Shown: positions 25,042-33,620 of the stretch, piece by piece
Numbering within the stretch: the first letter of the stretch is position 1
How the letters are laid out: each line of letters starts with the position of its first letter
Assembly: GCA_947453065.1 (NCBI GenBank)
Contig: CANGFJ010000008.1
Location: 1 to 34,029, forward strand
Length of the DNA: 34,029 bases
Source: Pseudomonadota bacterium
GTDB taxonomy: Bacteria; Pseudomonadota; Gammaproteobacteria; Steroidobacterales; Steroidobacteraceae
Reading direction: 5' to 3'
Program-made: the position numbers and the translations under genes
Notes under the pieces: generated by a model
Databases searched by the model: none
What the model was told of the DNA's origin: nothing
Seen by the model: the letters and a program-made list of their open reading frames with translations, nothing else

Positions 25042-25069
25042 GCGGCGGACGCCTCTCGGCGCCCGCCGC
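25042..25069 (-). terminator. Strong GC hairpin between the TonB receptor and NUP lipoprotein genes
   Basis: Arms at 25042-25053 and 25058-25069 pair over 12 positions with one mismatch around a TCTC loop. On the - strand it begins 27 bp after the TonB receptor stop. No T-run follows, so it is more likely a processing, stability or attenuation element than a complete intrinsic terminator. Confidence 0.55.
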
Positions 25070-25096
25070 TCCAGTCCAACGCTCAGCAGCGTGCTG

Positions 25097-27526
25097 TTAG
25101 AACTTGAAGGTCCCCGACAGCAGGAAGCTGCGCGGCAACTCAGGCAGGACCACCGACGCGCCGAAGAGGTCCGGGAAGTTCGAGCGGAAATAGCGCTCGT
25201 CGGTCAAATTCTTGACCTGGCCATTGACGGCCCACTGCCCCTTCTCATAACGCAAACCAGCGTTAACCAGCGTGTAGGACGGCAACTTCACCGTCTTGGA
25301 GAACCCGGACCACACCGAATCAACATGCGACAGGCCAATCGTCGAGCTCAGGCCCTTGACCCAGGGGTCGAAGCCAAACATGAAGTTCATGCTGACGATG
25401 TTCTCCGGAATGCCGGCCTTGCGTGCGCCGTCACTGACCAGCACGATCGACGGCACCACACCGCCGAAGAGCAGCGCCGGATTCACACCCGGGAGGTCGC
25501 TGGCGCCGGCAAAGCTGAACTGCGTACCGTTCTTGGCGGCCGTGAGGTTGTAGATCTTCAGGTTCGTGTAGGCACCCGTCACCGTCAGCAGCGGATTGAC
25601 CACAAACCGAGCCTCGAACTCGTAGCCCTCGGCCTTGGTGGTGTTGTTGGTCACAACGTCCTGCGAGTTGTAATCCACCCGCTCCTGCGAGAACCAGTCA
25701 ACGGCGGCAAACAAACGACCCTCGAGCATCGTCGTCTTGATGCCCGCTTCCTTCAGTTTCGAATCGGCTACCGCGGTCTTGCCTGCGATGTTGCTCGGGT
25801 CAATCTGGCCGCCTTGGCCAATGATCAGGGTCGCCTGCTTCGCATACGTCACATAGGGACGGAAGCCATAAGGCAGGTCATACGACAGGCTGGCCGAGTA
25901 GGAGAAGGCGCCATCCGTATCAGAGGCCGAGACGCCGGTGTTCGAGGTGGCATCCAGCTGGCCGGTCGCCGTCATGTCCAGGTAGTCGTAGCGCGCCCCA
26001 CCCAGCAGGTTCAGCTTGCCGAAGAACGTCATGTCCACCATGGCCGCCAGGCCGTAGTCCGTGAAATGGCCCTTCACGTGGTCCGTGTACGGATCCTGGC
26101 CGCGGGTTGCCATCGTGCGACGGTCAACCGGCGAGCTGATCTTGGCCGGGACACTGATGTCGCGACGGTCAAAGTACTCGTAGGTGAAATCATCGCCGTG
26201 TTCGAAGTTCTGGTAGCGGACCGACGGGCTCAGCTGCACGCCGCTCTTGAACGAATCGCTGAACACAAAGTCCTTGCGGAAGATCAACTGGTCTTCAAAT
26301 GCCCAGGTATTGGCGAACTGCGAGAACCCATAAGCGTTCTCGTTATTGTTCTTCAGCGATTCGAAGAAGCTCTTGTTAGTGATTTTCAGGCCACCAGCGG
26401 TTTCGCCAATGAGGTCGAAATACAGGGTCGTGACGTCGTCTTCCAGGTTGTCGTCTTCGTTGACCAGGACCTGGTTGCCCGTGATATGCGTTGTGCCCGG
26501 ATTGAGCAGGGCCATATTCGGGTGAGCAGCCAGCGTCGCCGTGTTCTGCGCGGCAGTGTGAATCGTTGGCGCGAAGATGAAGGCACCCAGGCTACCGGCT
26601 GCCGACTCGGCATTGGACATCAGGCCATCGCCATTGGTGTCGAGCGAGCGCGGACTGCCGGTGATATAGGTGCCGTGGTCGATCAGGTCCTGGGTCAGGC
26701 GATTCCAGCCAGCCACCTGGTTGCCCTTGAAATACTGGTACATGCCACCGAACTCAGTCCGGAGGCTGTCGTTGATCTGCATGTCGAACGAAGCCTGCAC
26801 GATGCTCTGGTTCGTCGAAGTGTTGTCGTAATAGCTGCCGGAGTTCTCGGACTCGCCATAGACGTAGTAACCAAGGTCTTTGCCCATGAGCGAGGTCGGG
26901 CCACCGACTTCGGCATGCAGCACTTTCTTGTCCCAGCTGCCGGTGGTCATACCGAACTCGCCAGTCGCTTCCGTCAGGTACTTGCCGGAGCCCGCACGCG
27001 CCGACTTGGGAACGAAATTCAGGTAACCGCCGATCTTGGACGGGCCATAGATCGGAGAGGCCGGGCCGCGCACCACGTCGATGCGGTCACTCGCGCCAAT
27101 CGGCGTCGGGTAGTTGCCTGGGTTGTCGATGCGCTTCACGCCGCGGAAATAGTTCTCGCCGGGCGTACCACGGACGTCCAGGGAGCCTGCGACACCGAAG
27201 AAGGACTGCGTGAAGGCGCCTGGTGTCAGGGCGACCAGGTCGCTGATACCGGTGATGATCGTCTTGCTGAGCAGCTCGCTGCTGATGGTGGTCAGCGAGC
27301 GGGGGGTTTCGAGGGCTGTTTTGCCGAAGCCAAACACGGATTCGATGGCCTTGTTCGGCATGACCGACAGGCGGTCACCGACAACGACGACTTCTTCGAG
27401 GACATCCACGGGCGGCGCCTGTGCGCTTACATCAAAGGATGCCAGTAGGGGAACGACGACGGTGGCCGTCGCAAGCAGGGAATGGCAGCGGGCACGGGTC
27501 AGCGGGTTGGCGTGTGGGGCTTTCAT
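25097..27526 (-). CDS. TonB-dependent outer-membrane receptor, probable purine/nucleoside or metal uptake
   Basis: The 809-residue receptor has a signal peptide ending near VSA-QAPP, a TonB-box-like region (VDVLEEVVVVGDRLSVMP), a plug domain (ISDLVALTPGAFTQSFFGVA, VRGTPGENYFRGV, IDVVRGPASPIYGPSKIGG) and a beta barrel ending in Phe (LLSGTFKF). The start ATG 27526 has AAGGA 5 bp upstream; a farther upstream start would have no signal peptide. It is the first gene of the - strand unit containing NUP, NCS2 permease, 8-oxoguanine deaminase, dioxygenase and nucleosidase, so nucleosides, nucleobases or ureides are the likely ligands. Metal uptake for urease is the alternative because the urease operon is the other neighbour. 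A + strand frame of about 800 codons across the same region is its antisense shadow. Confidence 0.88.
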   Translation of the reverse strand: MKAPHANPLTRARCHSLLATATVVVPLLASFDVSAQAPPVDVLEEVVVVGDRLSVMPNKAIESVFGFGKTALETPRSLTTISSELLSKTIITGISDLVALTPGAFTQSFFGVAGSLDVRGTPGENYFRGVKRIDNPGNYPTPIGASDRIDVVRGPASPIYGPSKIGGYLNFVPKSARAGSGKYLTEATGEFGMTTGSWDKKVLHAEVGGPTSLMGKDLGYYVYGESENSGSYYDNTSTNQSIVQASFDMQINDSLRTEFGGMYQYFKGNQVAGWNRLTQDLIDHGTYITGSPRSLDTNGDGLMSNAESAAGSLGAFIFAPTIHTAAQNTATLAAHPNMALLNPGTTHITGNQVLVNEDDNLEDDVTTLYFDLIGETAGGLKITNKSFFESLKNNNENAYGFSQFANTWAFEDQLIFRKDFVFSDSFKSGVQLSPSVRYQNFEHGDDFTYEYFDRRDISVPAKISSPVDRRTMATRGQDPYTDHVKGHFTDYGLAAMVDMTFFGKLNLLGGARYDYLDMTATGQLDATSNTGVSASDTDGAFSYSASLSYDLPYGFRPYVTYAKQATLIIGQGGQIDPSNIAGKTAVADSKLKEAGIKTTMLEGRLFAAVDWFSQERVDYNSQDVVTNNTTKAEGYEFEARFVVNPLLTVTGAYTNLKIYNLTAAKNGTQFSFAGASDLPGVNPALLFGGVVPSIVLVSDGARKAGIPENIVSMNFMFGFDPWVKGLSSTIGLSHVDSVWSGFSKTVKLPSYTLVNAGLRYEKGQWAVNGQVKNLTDERYFRSNFPDLFGASVVLPELPRSFLLSGTFKF

Positions 27527-27632
27527 AGGAATCCTTCGCAATGGCAGATCGAGAGACCAGCGGCGCACAGGGCCGCTATGCGTAGGAACTAAGCAAGAAG
27601 CGTGCACACTTCACGGTTGCGCATGAAAAACA

Positions 27633-27728
27633 CAAAATTCAGCCTAAACGAAGCCTGTTTATCCGACGTGGTGGTTCTTCACCACAGGCTTCAATTCCAC
27701 AAAACAACGCTGAATCCAGTGAATTTTG
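27633..27728. other. Nested inverted repeats, possible structured RNA
   Basis: Three pairs of arms share nearly one centre: ATTCAGC (27637-27643) with GCTGAAT (27709-27715); GAAGCCTGT (27650-27658) with ACAGGCTTC (27684-27692); and GTGGTG (27668-27673) with CACCAC (27680-27685). CAAAATTC (27633-27640) can alternatively pair with GAATTTTG (27721-27728). Either strand could fold, as a TonB-receptor leader (-) or a small RNA (+). A protein-bound operator is also possible for the inner repeats. Confidence 0.5.
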
Positions 27729-27811
27729 GCAGGCCGTTGCCGCGGACCGGCAGGGCACGAAGAGATTTGTGGCTGCCGCCCACCATCTCTGTGGAAATGA
27801 TAGGTAGCAGT

Positions 27812-27850
27812 CAGAGGCGCACCATCATAGGCACGGTGCGCTCTGTTTTT
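27812..27850 (+). terminator. Intrinsic terminator reading on the + strand
   Basis: CAGAGGCGCACC (27812-27823) pairs with GGTGCGCTCTG (27835-27845) with one bulged base and an 11-base loop, followed at once by TTTTT (27846-27850). On the - strand, where it lies 16 bp past the hupE stop, the hairpin has no T-run, so it may stop the urease transcript only weakly. As a + strand terminator it has no obvious gene to serve. Confidence 0.6.
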
Positions 27851-27861
27851 GTACAAACGAA

Positions 27862-28452
27862 TCAGCTCACCAGCAGCGTCGCACCGGCGACCAACAGGGC
27901 GCCACCCATCCAGCGAATCGTGTGCGCCAACTGCACCCGTTGCAGCCACCGCGCTGCGAAGAGCGCCGCCACAGAGACGGCAACGCTGCACACAGACAGC
28001 CCAGCCAGATAGCTGCCGAGCGTGGCTTGCACCGGCATCTCTGAGCCGTGGGCGTATCCCTGCAGCAGAGCCAGCGCACTGAATATCGAAAGCCCGACAG
28101 CAGTATGCAGCTGGCGGATCATCACCAGACAGGCCCCACCGACCAGCACCGAGCTTGCAAGCGCCAGCTCGAGGTTGCCACCCTGGAGCACGGCCAGTGC
28201 ACCCACCTGGCTCAGGCCAGCGCCCACCCACAGCAGACCCAGATAACCTGTTGTCGCGCGGGCATACCAGGCCTTGCTGAGCCGAGCGGCCCAGAGGCCC
28301 ATGGCGAACATCACCAGAAGATGGTCGATCCCCGTGAGGGGATGCAGCAGCCCCACTGAGAAGGTAGCGGTGAGGTCGTGGCCGGGGTGGGCCTGTGCAA
28401 GCCCTGGCAGCAGGCTCAGCGGAGCGGAAAAACGAAGCATGTGCTTCAACAT
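27862..28452 (-). CDS. hupE: HupE/UreJ family protein, probable nickel permease of the urease operon
   Basis: The 196-residue protein has a signal-like first segment (LPGLAQA-HPGHD) and about six membrane helices. The family signature is clear: LLHPLTGIDHLLVMFAMGLW with H37, D43 and H44, and GYAHGSEMP later. HupE/UreJ proteins in urease operons are thought to import nickel for the active site. Start ATG 28452 has AGGAGA upstream. It follows ureF by 13 bp and ends the operon. It is clearly distinct from the longer HupE/UreJ-type protein at 18353-19495. Confidence 0.9.
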   Translation of the reverse strand: MLKHMLRFSAPLSLLPGLAQAHPGHDLTATFSVGLLHPLTGIDHLLVMFAMGLWAARLSKAWYARATTGYLGLLWVGAGLSQVGALAVLQGGNLELALASSVLVGGACLVMIRQLHTAVGLSIFSALALLQGYAHGSEMPVQATLGSYLAGLSVCSVAVSVAALFAARWLQRVQLAHTIRWMGGALLVAGATLLVS

Positions 28453-28465
28453 GAGGGATCTCCTG

Positions 28466-29140
28466 TCACGATCTAAAAAGCCGGGTGTATTGGGTTTCAT
28501 GCCAGGCGCTGGACATTGCGTGCAGGGGTGTCGAGACCCCCACATCCTGCGACTGCATCAGGTGTGCCTGTTCGACAAGGCGGGGGATCTCACGGAGCAG
28601 CCGGTCGAGAACCCGCTGGCCGGCGGACTGCCCCAGGGGCAGCAGCTTGACCGCCGCCAGCACCTGGTTTTCGCACCAGGCCCAGAGATACCCCTGCGCC
28701 ATGTTCCGGGCCGCTATACCGCCTTCGACGGCAGCCAGGGCGAACAGCGCTGCGTAACTCGCGTCATCGCTGCGCGTCCAGTCCGCGGCCGCCGCACTAT
28801 TCAGTTCGACGAGTACCTTGGCCAGCGACCGGCCCATGTGGCGCTCTTCGGCGCGCAGTTCCGCGGTTTCCCGTGCAGCCAGCAGTCGGCGACTGAGTTC
28901 CCGGACCGCAGCGACGTCACCGTCCTGCCAGGCCTCCTGAAGCCGGAATAACAACGGCAGGTCGAGCGTGCCGATGGCATGGCTGGCCAGGCCACTGATC
29001 CACGTGTACGCACTGTCCTCGTCGTGCACCCAGGCGCGTTCCACGGCATATTCCAGCGCCTGCGAGAAATTGTAGGCACCGATGGGCAGAGCCGGACTGA
29101 CCAGCTGGCAAAGCCGCAGAACCGCGAGGCTATCAGTCAT
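28466..29140 (-). CDS. ureF: Urease accessory protein UreF
   Basis: UreF acts with UreD and UreG in nickel insertion into apo-urease. The 224-residue protein contains the expected [21 protein letters not shown] start, the [21 protein letters not shown] region and the C-terminal [28 protein letters not shown] tail typical of UreF, though the tail is cited here in part for its order of motifs. I prefer ATG 29140, which overlaps the ureE stop by 8 bp; ATG 29149 three codons earlier is possible. It precedes hupE by 13 bp. Confidence 0.94.
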   Translation of the reverse strand: MTDSLAVLRLCQLVSPALPIGAYNFSQALEYAVERAWVHDEDSAYTWISGLASHAIGTLDLPLLFRLQEAWQDGDVAAVRELSRRLLAARETAELRAEERHMGRSLAKVLVELNSAAAADWTRSDDASYAALFALAAVEGGIAARNMAQGYLWAWCENQVLAAVKLLPLGQSAGQRVLDRLLREIPRLVEQAHLMQSQDVGVSTPLHAMSSAWHETQYTRLFRS

Positions 29141-29600
29141 GGTCCACATGACTGTGGGCGTGCGAGGCGTGGGCCACGGCGTAGGCGCCGCCCTCAGGCT
29201 CGAAGGGCCACTGCCCCACGCTCACGGCCAGGCCAAGGCCCTGCACCATGTCATCCAGCACATGATCATGCAGATAGCGCAGCCAGCCTGCGCCAATCTG
29301 CACAGCGACGTGCCGGTTACCAAGGTGATAGGCCGCCCTGAGCAGCAACAAGGGATCTGCCGACTGCAGAACCGAAACTGTTTCATCAGCCGCAACGACC
29401 TCGATCACCCGACCGTCATCGGCCAGCAAGAGGTCACCGCCTCGCAGCATCGAGCCACGAGCCAGGATCAGACCGGCTTCCTCGCCGGTGTCCAGCTTGG
29501 CCAGCAGCCGGCTCTTCTGGCGCAGCTCGAACGGCAGCACGAGCCTCGCGTTCGCAGCACGGGCGTGATCGAGTCGAGTGTGTATCTGGATTCTGTTCAT
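29133..29600 (-). CDS. ureE: Urease accessory protein UreE (nickel metallochaperone)
   Basis: UreE delivers nickel to the UreDFG-urease complex. The 155-residue protein has the peptide-binding first domain ([35 protein letters not shown]) and the metal-binding second domain ([14 protein letters not shown], with the conserved His in DHVLDDM). A short His-rich tail ([12 protein letters not shown]) suggests extra nickel binding. The ATG at 29600 comes 4 bp after the ureC stop; open frame upstream of it is antisense-like and not homologous. Confidence 0.94.
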   Translation of the reverse strand: MNRIQIHTRLDHARAANARLVLPFELRQKSRLLAKLDTGEEAGLILARGSMLRGGDLLLADDGRVIEVVAADETVSVLQSADPLLLLRAAYHLGNRHVAVQIGAGWLRYLHDHVLDDMVQGLGLAVSVGQWPFEPEGGAYAVAHASHAHSHVDHD

Positions 29601-29604
29601 GGTT

Positions 29605-31308
29605 TCAAAAGAGAAAATAGCGCTGCGCAAGGGGCAGCACGGTGGCGGGCTCGCACACCAGCAGCTGGCCGTCGGCTCGCACCTCATAGGTTTGCGAGTC
29701 GACGTCAATCTTCGGCTGGTAGGTATTGAGGAGGAGGTCTTTCTTCCCGATGGTGCGGGTGTTTCTGACCGCAACGAGGCGCTTCTGCAAGCCCAGGCCA
29801 TCGAGGCTGCCTGCTGCCAGCGCAGCCTGGGACACAAAACTGACGGAGGTCGCCGCACGCGCCTGCCCCAGGGTGCCGAACATCGGTCGGAAGTGCACCG
29901 GCTGCGGCGTAGGGATCGACGCGTTCGCATCGCCCATGGGTGCTGCCACGATCATGCCCCCCTTGATGATGAGCGATGCCTTGGCCCCGAAGAAGGCCGG
30001 CCGCCACAGCACGATATCGGCCAGCTTGCCCACTTCGAGGGACCCGACCTCCTGCGAGATGCCGTGGGTCACGGCTGGGTTAATGGTGTACTTGGCGACG
30101 TAGCGACGTGCGCGGAAGTTGTCGTTCTGCGCGGAATCCTGCGCCAACGGCCCGCGCTGCTGTTTCATCTTGTGCGCGGTTTGCCAGGTGCGCGTGACGA
30201 CCTCGCCGACGCGCCCCATGGCCTGTGAATCCGAGGAGATCATCGAGAAGGCACCCAGGTCATGCAGGATGTCTTCGGCGGCGATGGTTTCGCGCCGGAT
30301 GCGGGATTCGGCAAACGCCACGTCTTCTGCAATACCCGGGTCCAGGTGATGGCAGACCATCAGCATGTCCAGGTGTTCATCGACCGTGTTGACGGTAAAC
30401 GGCCGCGTCGGATTGGTGGACGACGGCAGCACATTGGGCTCGCCACAGGCCTTGATGATGTCCGGCGCGTGGCCGCCACCGGCACCTTCGGTGTGATAGG
30501 TGTGGATCGCTCTGCCTTTGAACGCCGCAAACGTGTCTTCGACGAACCCCGACTCATTCAGCGTATCGGTATGGATCGCCACCTGGACGTCGTACTGCTC
30601 GGCCACGCCCAGGCAGCAGTCGATCGCTGCCGGCGTCGTGCCCCAGTCCTCATGCAGCTTCAGGCCCATGACGCCGGCTTCCACCTGCTCGACCAGGGCC
30701 CCGGGCAGGCTGGCGTTGCCTTTGCCGAGCAGTCCGAAATTCATCGGCAACTGGTCCAGCGCCTGCATCATTCGCTGGATGTACCAGGGCCCAGGGGTAC
30801 AGGTGGTGGCGTTCGTACCCGTCGCCGGCCCAGTTCCGCCACCGATCATGGTGGTGATGCCGGACATCAGGGCTTCATCCACCTGCTGCGGACAGATGAA
30901 GTGGATGTGTGCATCCACACCCCCTGCGGTTGCAATCAACCCTTCGCCCGCGATGATTTCCGTACCGGGACCGATGATGAGGGTGACGCCGGGCTGTATG
31001 TCCGGGTTGCCGGCCTTGCCAATGCCAGCGATGCGGCCGTTCTTGAGTCCGATGTCGGCCTTGACGATGCCCCAGTGATCCAGGATCAGCACGTTGGTGA
31101 TCACGGTGTCGACGGTCTCTGCGGCGCTGCGCTGGCTCTGGCCCATGCCATCGCGAATCACCTTGCCGCCGCCAAACTTCACCTCTTCGCCATAGATCGT
31201 GTGGTCGCGTTCGACCTCGATGATCAGGTCGGTGTCGCCGAGGCGCAGGCGGTCGCCCGTGGTCGGACCGAACATCTCGGCATAGGCACGGCGGCTGATG
31301 CGTGTCAC
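29605..31308 (-). CDS. ureC: Urease alpha subunit UreC (catalytic)
   Basis: UreC hydrolyses urea to ammonia and carbamate at a dinuclear nickel site. The 567-residue sequence matches the standard length, and all key residues fall at their usual numbers: H134 and H136 (VDAHIHF), carbamylated K217 (GLKLHEDWG), H219, H246, H272, flap residues C319 and H320 (MVCHHLDPG) and D360 (SSDSQAMGR). That numbering supports the GTG start at 31308, which overlaps the ureB stop as GTGA. The gene sits in order between ureB and ureE. Confidence 0.97.
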   Translation of the reverse strand: MTRISRRAYAEMFGPTTGDRLRLGDTDLIIEVERDHTIYGEEVKFGGGKVIRDGMGQSQRSAAETVDTVITNVLILDHWGIVKADIGLKNGRIAGIGKAGNPDIQPGVTLIIGPGTEIIAGEGLIATAGGVDAHIHFICPQQVDEALMSGITTMIGGGTGPATGTNATTCTPGPWYIQRMMQALDQLPMNFGLLGKGNASLPGALVEQVEAGVMGLKLHEDWGTTPAAIDCCLGVAEQYDVQVAIHTDTLNESGFVEDTFAAFKGRAIHTYHTEGAGGGHAPDIIKACGEPNVLPSSTNPTRPFTVNTVDEHLDMLMVCHHLDPGIAEDVAFAESRIRRETIAAEDILHDLGAFSMISSDSQAMGRVGEVVTRTWQTAHKMKQQRGPLAQDSAQNDNFRARRYVAKYTINPAVTHGISQEVGSLEVGKLADIVLWRPAFFGAKASLIIKGGMIVAAPMGDANASIPTPQPVHFRPMFGTLGQARAATSVSFVSQAALAAGSLDGLGLQKRLVAVRNTRTIGKKDLLLNTYQPKIDVDSQTYEVRADGQLLVCEPATVLPLAQRYFLF

Positions 31309-31610
31309 AGCGCCCCCATGATCTTGCCCTGGAATCCGTAAACGATGCCGGCACCGGCGTAACGCACCAGCTCCACCTCCCGCGTTTGGCCAGGTTCGAA
31401 GCGCACTGCAGTGCCCGCGGCAATATTGAGCCGGTAGCCCCGGGCTGCCTCACGATCAAACGTCAGGGCATCGTTGGTTTCATAGAAGTGATAGTGCGAG
31501 CCGACCTGAATGGGCCGATCGCCGGTGTTGGCCACCTTGACCGACAGCACCGGTCGACCGGCATTGAGTTCGATGTCGCCTTCGACGGTGAACAGTTCGC
31601 CGGGGATCAT
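31305..31610 (-). CDS. ureB: Urease beta subunit UreB
   Basis: UreB is the small structural subunit. From ATG 31610 the product has 101 residues and begins MIPGEL, the usual UreB N-terminus, followed by [39 protein letters not shown] and [24 protein letters not shown] at 31622 would add four residues and overlap the ureA stop as GTGA, matching the pattern of neighbouring genes, so the exact start is open. Its stop overlaps ureC. Confidence 0.95.
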   Translation of the reverse strand: MIPGELFTVEGDIELNAGRPVLSVKVANTGDRPIQVGSHYHFYETNDALTFDREAARGYRLNIAAGTAVRFEPGQTREVELVRYAGAGIVYGFQGKIMGAL

Positions 31611-31618
31611 AAGCACGC

Positions 31619-31921
31619 TCACGGAATGGGTTGGTGAACAGTGACAAGCTTGGTGCCATCCGGAAAGGTGGCCTCCACCTGCACGTCGGGAATCAACTCG
31701 GCAATGCCGTCCATGACGTCGGCGCGGGTCAGCAAGGTGGCGCCGTAGCTCATCAGCTCGGCCACACTGCGCCCGTCCCGGGCGCCTTCCAGGATGGCCG
31801 CCGAAATGTAGGCAATGGCCTCGGGGTAGTTCAGCTTCACGCCACGCGCCTTGCGCCGCTCAGCCAGCAAGGCGGCGGTAAACAGCAGCAGCTTGTCTTT
31901 TTCTCGCGGAGTCAGTTCCAT
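31619..31921 (-). CDS. ureA: Urease gamma subunit UreA
   Basis: UreA is the smallest structural subunit. The 100-residue protein is standard in length and sequence: [50 protein letters not shown], and the C-terminal [20 protein letters not shown]. It starts 10 bp after ureD. UreA, UreB and UreC are encoded separately, as in most proteobacteria, rather than fused. Confidence 0.96.
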   Translation of the reverse strand: MELTPREKDKLLLFTAALLAERRKARGVKLNYPEAIAYISAAILEGARDGRSVAELMSYGATLLTRADVMDGIAELIPDVQVEATFPDGTKLVTVHQPIP

Positions 31922-31931
31922 GCATCAAGTC

Positions 31932-32783
31932 TCAGGTTGCCCAGATTCGGGGTGACAGGGCCTCTCGCTGTAGCAGCCGAGGTCGAAGATATCGCCAGAC
32001 CGATTGCAGCCGCGCCCGGACGTGCTCACCCTGTGCGCCGGCAACCCGACACACGAGTACGTGATCGACCAGGCTCACACTCAGGTCAGGCTGCGCGCCC
32101 GGGGCGTTCAGGCTGCGCAAACCCACTACATCCTCCTGCGAAGCGGGATAAGCCATGAGGCTGCCCAGCGCCGCGTGTCCGGCCAGCCCCCAGGGCGCCT
32201 GCATCATCGAGCCGGCACCCTCGACAAGCAGGTGGTCCAGCACCAGTGGTTGCCCCTCGCACCAGATCTCGAAGGCCTGTCGCAACTTGCCCTCGGTGAA
32301 CCACTGGTTGCCGGCAGGCCGGCCATAACAGGACACCTCCCAGCCAATGAAGCGCGACCGGCGCGTCAGGTGCACCTGCGTCGTCACGCGCGCCTGGGCA
32401 CCACAGAAGAAGATGTTTTCCTGCGGCAACCATTCCAGCGTGCTGTCGTCCAGGACCAGGGTCTGCACCAGGAGCGCCTCGCGCCCGGGCGCGGCCCGAT
32501 AGAATTTTGTTGCGGCCGGTGTCGTCAGCAACGCGTGGCTGCCAGCCGCGGCGGTGGCTGCCAGCCGCAACTGGTCACCCCCCACAATGCCGCCCGGGGG
32601 ATGCACCAGATACACATGGCACACCTCGCCCTCCGGGTAAAAAGGACGCTGCACCAGCAAGGGGCCCCGGTGCCGGCGCGAACTGAGCACCGTTCGCGTG
32701 GCGTCGCGGCTGAACCCCAGCTGCAGCTCGGCTTGCCAGCCGGCGACCAGCGCGTCGTGCGAGACCGCTGCCATCCTGCTCAC
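31932..32783 (-). CDS. ureD: Urease accessory protein UreD
   Basis: UreD (UreH) binds apo-urease and recruits UreF and UreG for nickel insertion. The 283-residue protein has the family motifs [54 protein letters not shown] and [17 protein letters not shown] start at 32783 overlaps the ureG stop as GTGA; ATG at 32774, three codons later, is the alternative. Placed directly after ureG, which is unusual since ureG is generally the last accessory gene. Confidence 0.95.
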   Translation of the reverse strand: MSRMAAVSHDALVAGWQAELQLGFSRDATRTVLSSRRHRGPLLVQRPFYPEGEVCHVYLVHPPGGIVGGDQLRLAATAAAGSHALLTTPAATKFYRAAPGREALLVQTLVLDDSTLEWLPQENIFFCGAQARVTTQVHLTRRSRFIGWEVSCYGRPAGNQWFTEGKLRQAFEIWCEGQPLVLDHLLVEGAGSMMQAPWGLAGHAALGSLMAYPASQEDVVGLRSLNAPGAQPDLSVSLVDHVLVCRVAGAQGEHVRARLQSVWRYLRPRLLQREALSPRIWAT

Positions 32784-33418
32784 TGACTGTGCAGGGCAGC
32801 CCTGGATTCCAGCATGCCCTGCTTGAGGACGAACTGGATCACAGCGTCGAGCCCCTCCCCGGTCTTCAGATTGGTGAAGAGGAATGGACGGTCACCCCGC
32901 ATGCGTCGCGCATCGCGGTCCATCACTTCCAGCGACGCACCGACATGTGGCGCCAGGTCGATCTTGTTGATGATCAGCAAGTCCGAACGGATGATGCCGG
33001 GCCCACCCTTGCGGGGAATCTTGTCGCCTGCAGAGACATCAATGACATAAAGCGTCAGATCCGAGAGCTCGGGGCTGAACGTCGCGGCCAGGTTATCTCC
33101 GCCACTCTCCACGATAATGAGGTCCAGCCCCGGGAATGCCTGCAGCAGTTCATCGATTGCAGCCAGATTCATCGAGGCGTCTTCGCGGATCGCGGTGTGC
33201 GGACAACCGCCAGTCTCGACCCCACGAATGCGGTCGGCCGTCAGCGCCTGGCTGCGAATCAGGAATTCCGCATCCTCTTTCGTATAGATATCGTTGGTCA
33301 CCACCGCGATATCCAGCCGGTCCCGCAACTGCTTGCAGAGCCGATCCACCAGCGCAGTCTTTCCGGACCCGACAGGGCCGCCAACGCCAACACGCAGAAC
33401 ATCGGGTTTCACTGTCAT
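32780..33418 (-). CDS. ureG: Urease accessory GTPase UreG
   Basis: UreG is the GTPase that drives nickel delivery. The 212-residue protein has the P-loop GPVGSGKT (14-21), the metal-binding C72-P-H74 motif in [15 protein letters not shown], the [15 protein letters not shown] segment and the NKIDLAP guanine-specificity motif. Start ATG 33418 is chosen because GAGGAT lies about 7 bp upstream; open frame beyond it has no UreG homology. It is the first gene of the urease operon, and its promoter must lie in 33419-33620. Confidence 0.96.
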   Translation of the reverse strand: MTVKPDVLRVGVGGPVGSGKTALVDRLCKQLRDRLDIAVVTNDIYTKEDAEFLIRSQALTADRIRGVETGGCPHTAIREDASMNLAAIDELLQAFPGLDLIIVESGGDNLAATFSPELSDLTLYVIDVSAGDKIPRKGGPGIIRSDLLIINKIDLAPHVGASLEVMDRDARRMRGDRPFLFTNLKTGEGLDAVIQFVLKQGMLESRAALHSQ

Positions 33419-33498
33419 GCACTGATCCTCAGGAATTGCGTACTCACTGTGGCGGGGATGACGCTTCAATTCAACCGCGCAGTCGTCCTGCAACACCT

Positions 33499-33517
33499 TG
33501 TTTTAACGTGCAAAACA
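33499..33517. promoter_or_regulatory. 19-bp palindromic operator candidate between ureG and the OsmC-like gene
   Basis: TGTTTT and AAAACA form perfect 6-bp arms around AACGTGC. The element lies 81 bp upstream of ureG and 103 bp upstream of the divergent OsmC-like gene in the 202-bp region 33419-33620. It has the size and symmetry of a dimeric repressor or activator site. I saw no sigma-54 motif with correct spacing here. Confidence 0.4.
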
Positions 33518-33620
33518 CGACGATTTGCCGCGCCAATCAATGCCGCGAGAGGCAACTACCTATTCTGCCAAGCCGTTGCACAGGCCTACTCTCCACTTCT
33601 AATTGCCCGGCGGAGTTCCC

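Larger units (their letters stand above)
27527..27861. other. 335-bp stretch without a gene: structured leader or small-RNA candidate
   Basis: It lies between the TonB receptor start and the hupE stop. It contains nested inverted repeats around 27633-27728 and a hairpin at 27812-27845 followed by TTTTT on the + strand. I found no convincing ORF, no sigma-54 site with correct spacing and no clear sigma-70 promoter. Confidence 0.6.

Noticed and set aside
25040-27448. An open frame of about 800 codons on the + strand across the TonB receptor
   Set aside because: It is antisense to a well-recognised receptor gene and its translation has no recognisable domain; long antisense frames are common in high-GC DNA.
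27725-27740. Sigma-54-like TGGCAGGCCGTTGCC on the + strand in the 335-bp gap
   Set aside because: GG-to-GC spacing is 9 bp rather than 10, which normally abolishes sigma-54 use.
27527-27861. Cobalamin or purine riboswitch in the TonB receptor leader
   Set aside because: No B12-box-like or purine-aptamer sequence was seen on the - strand.
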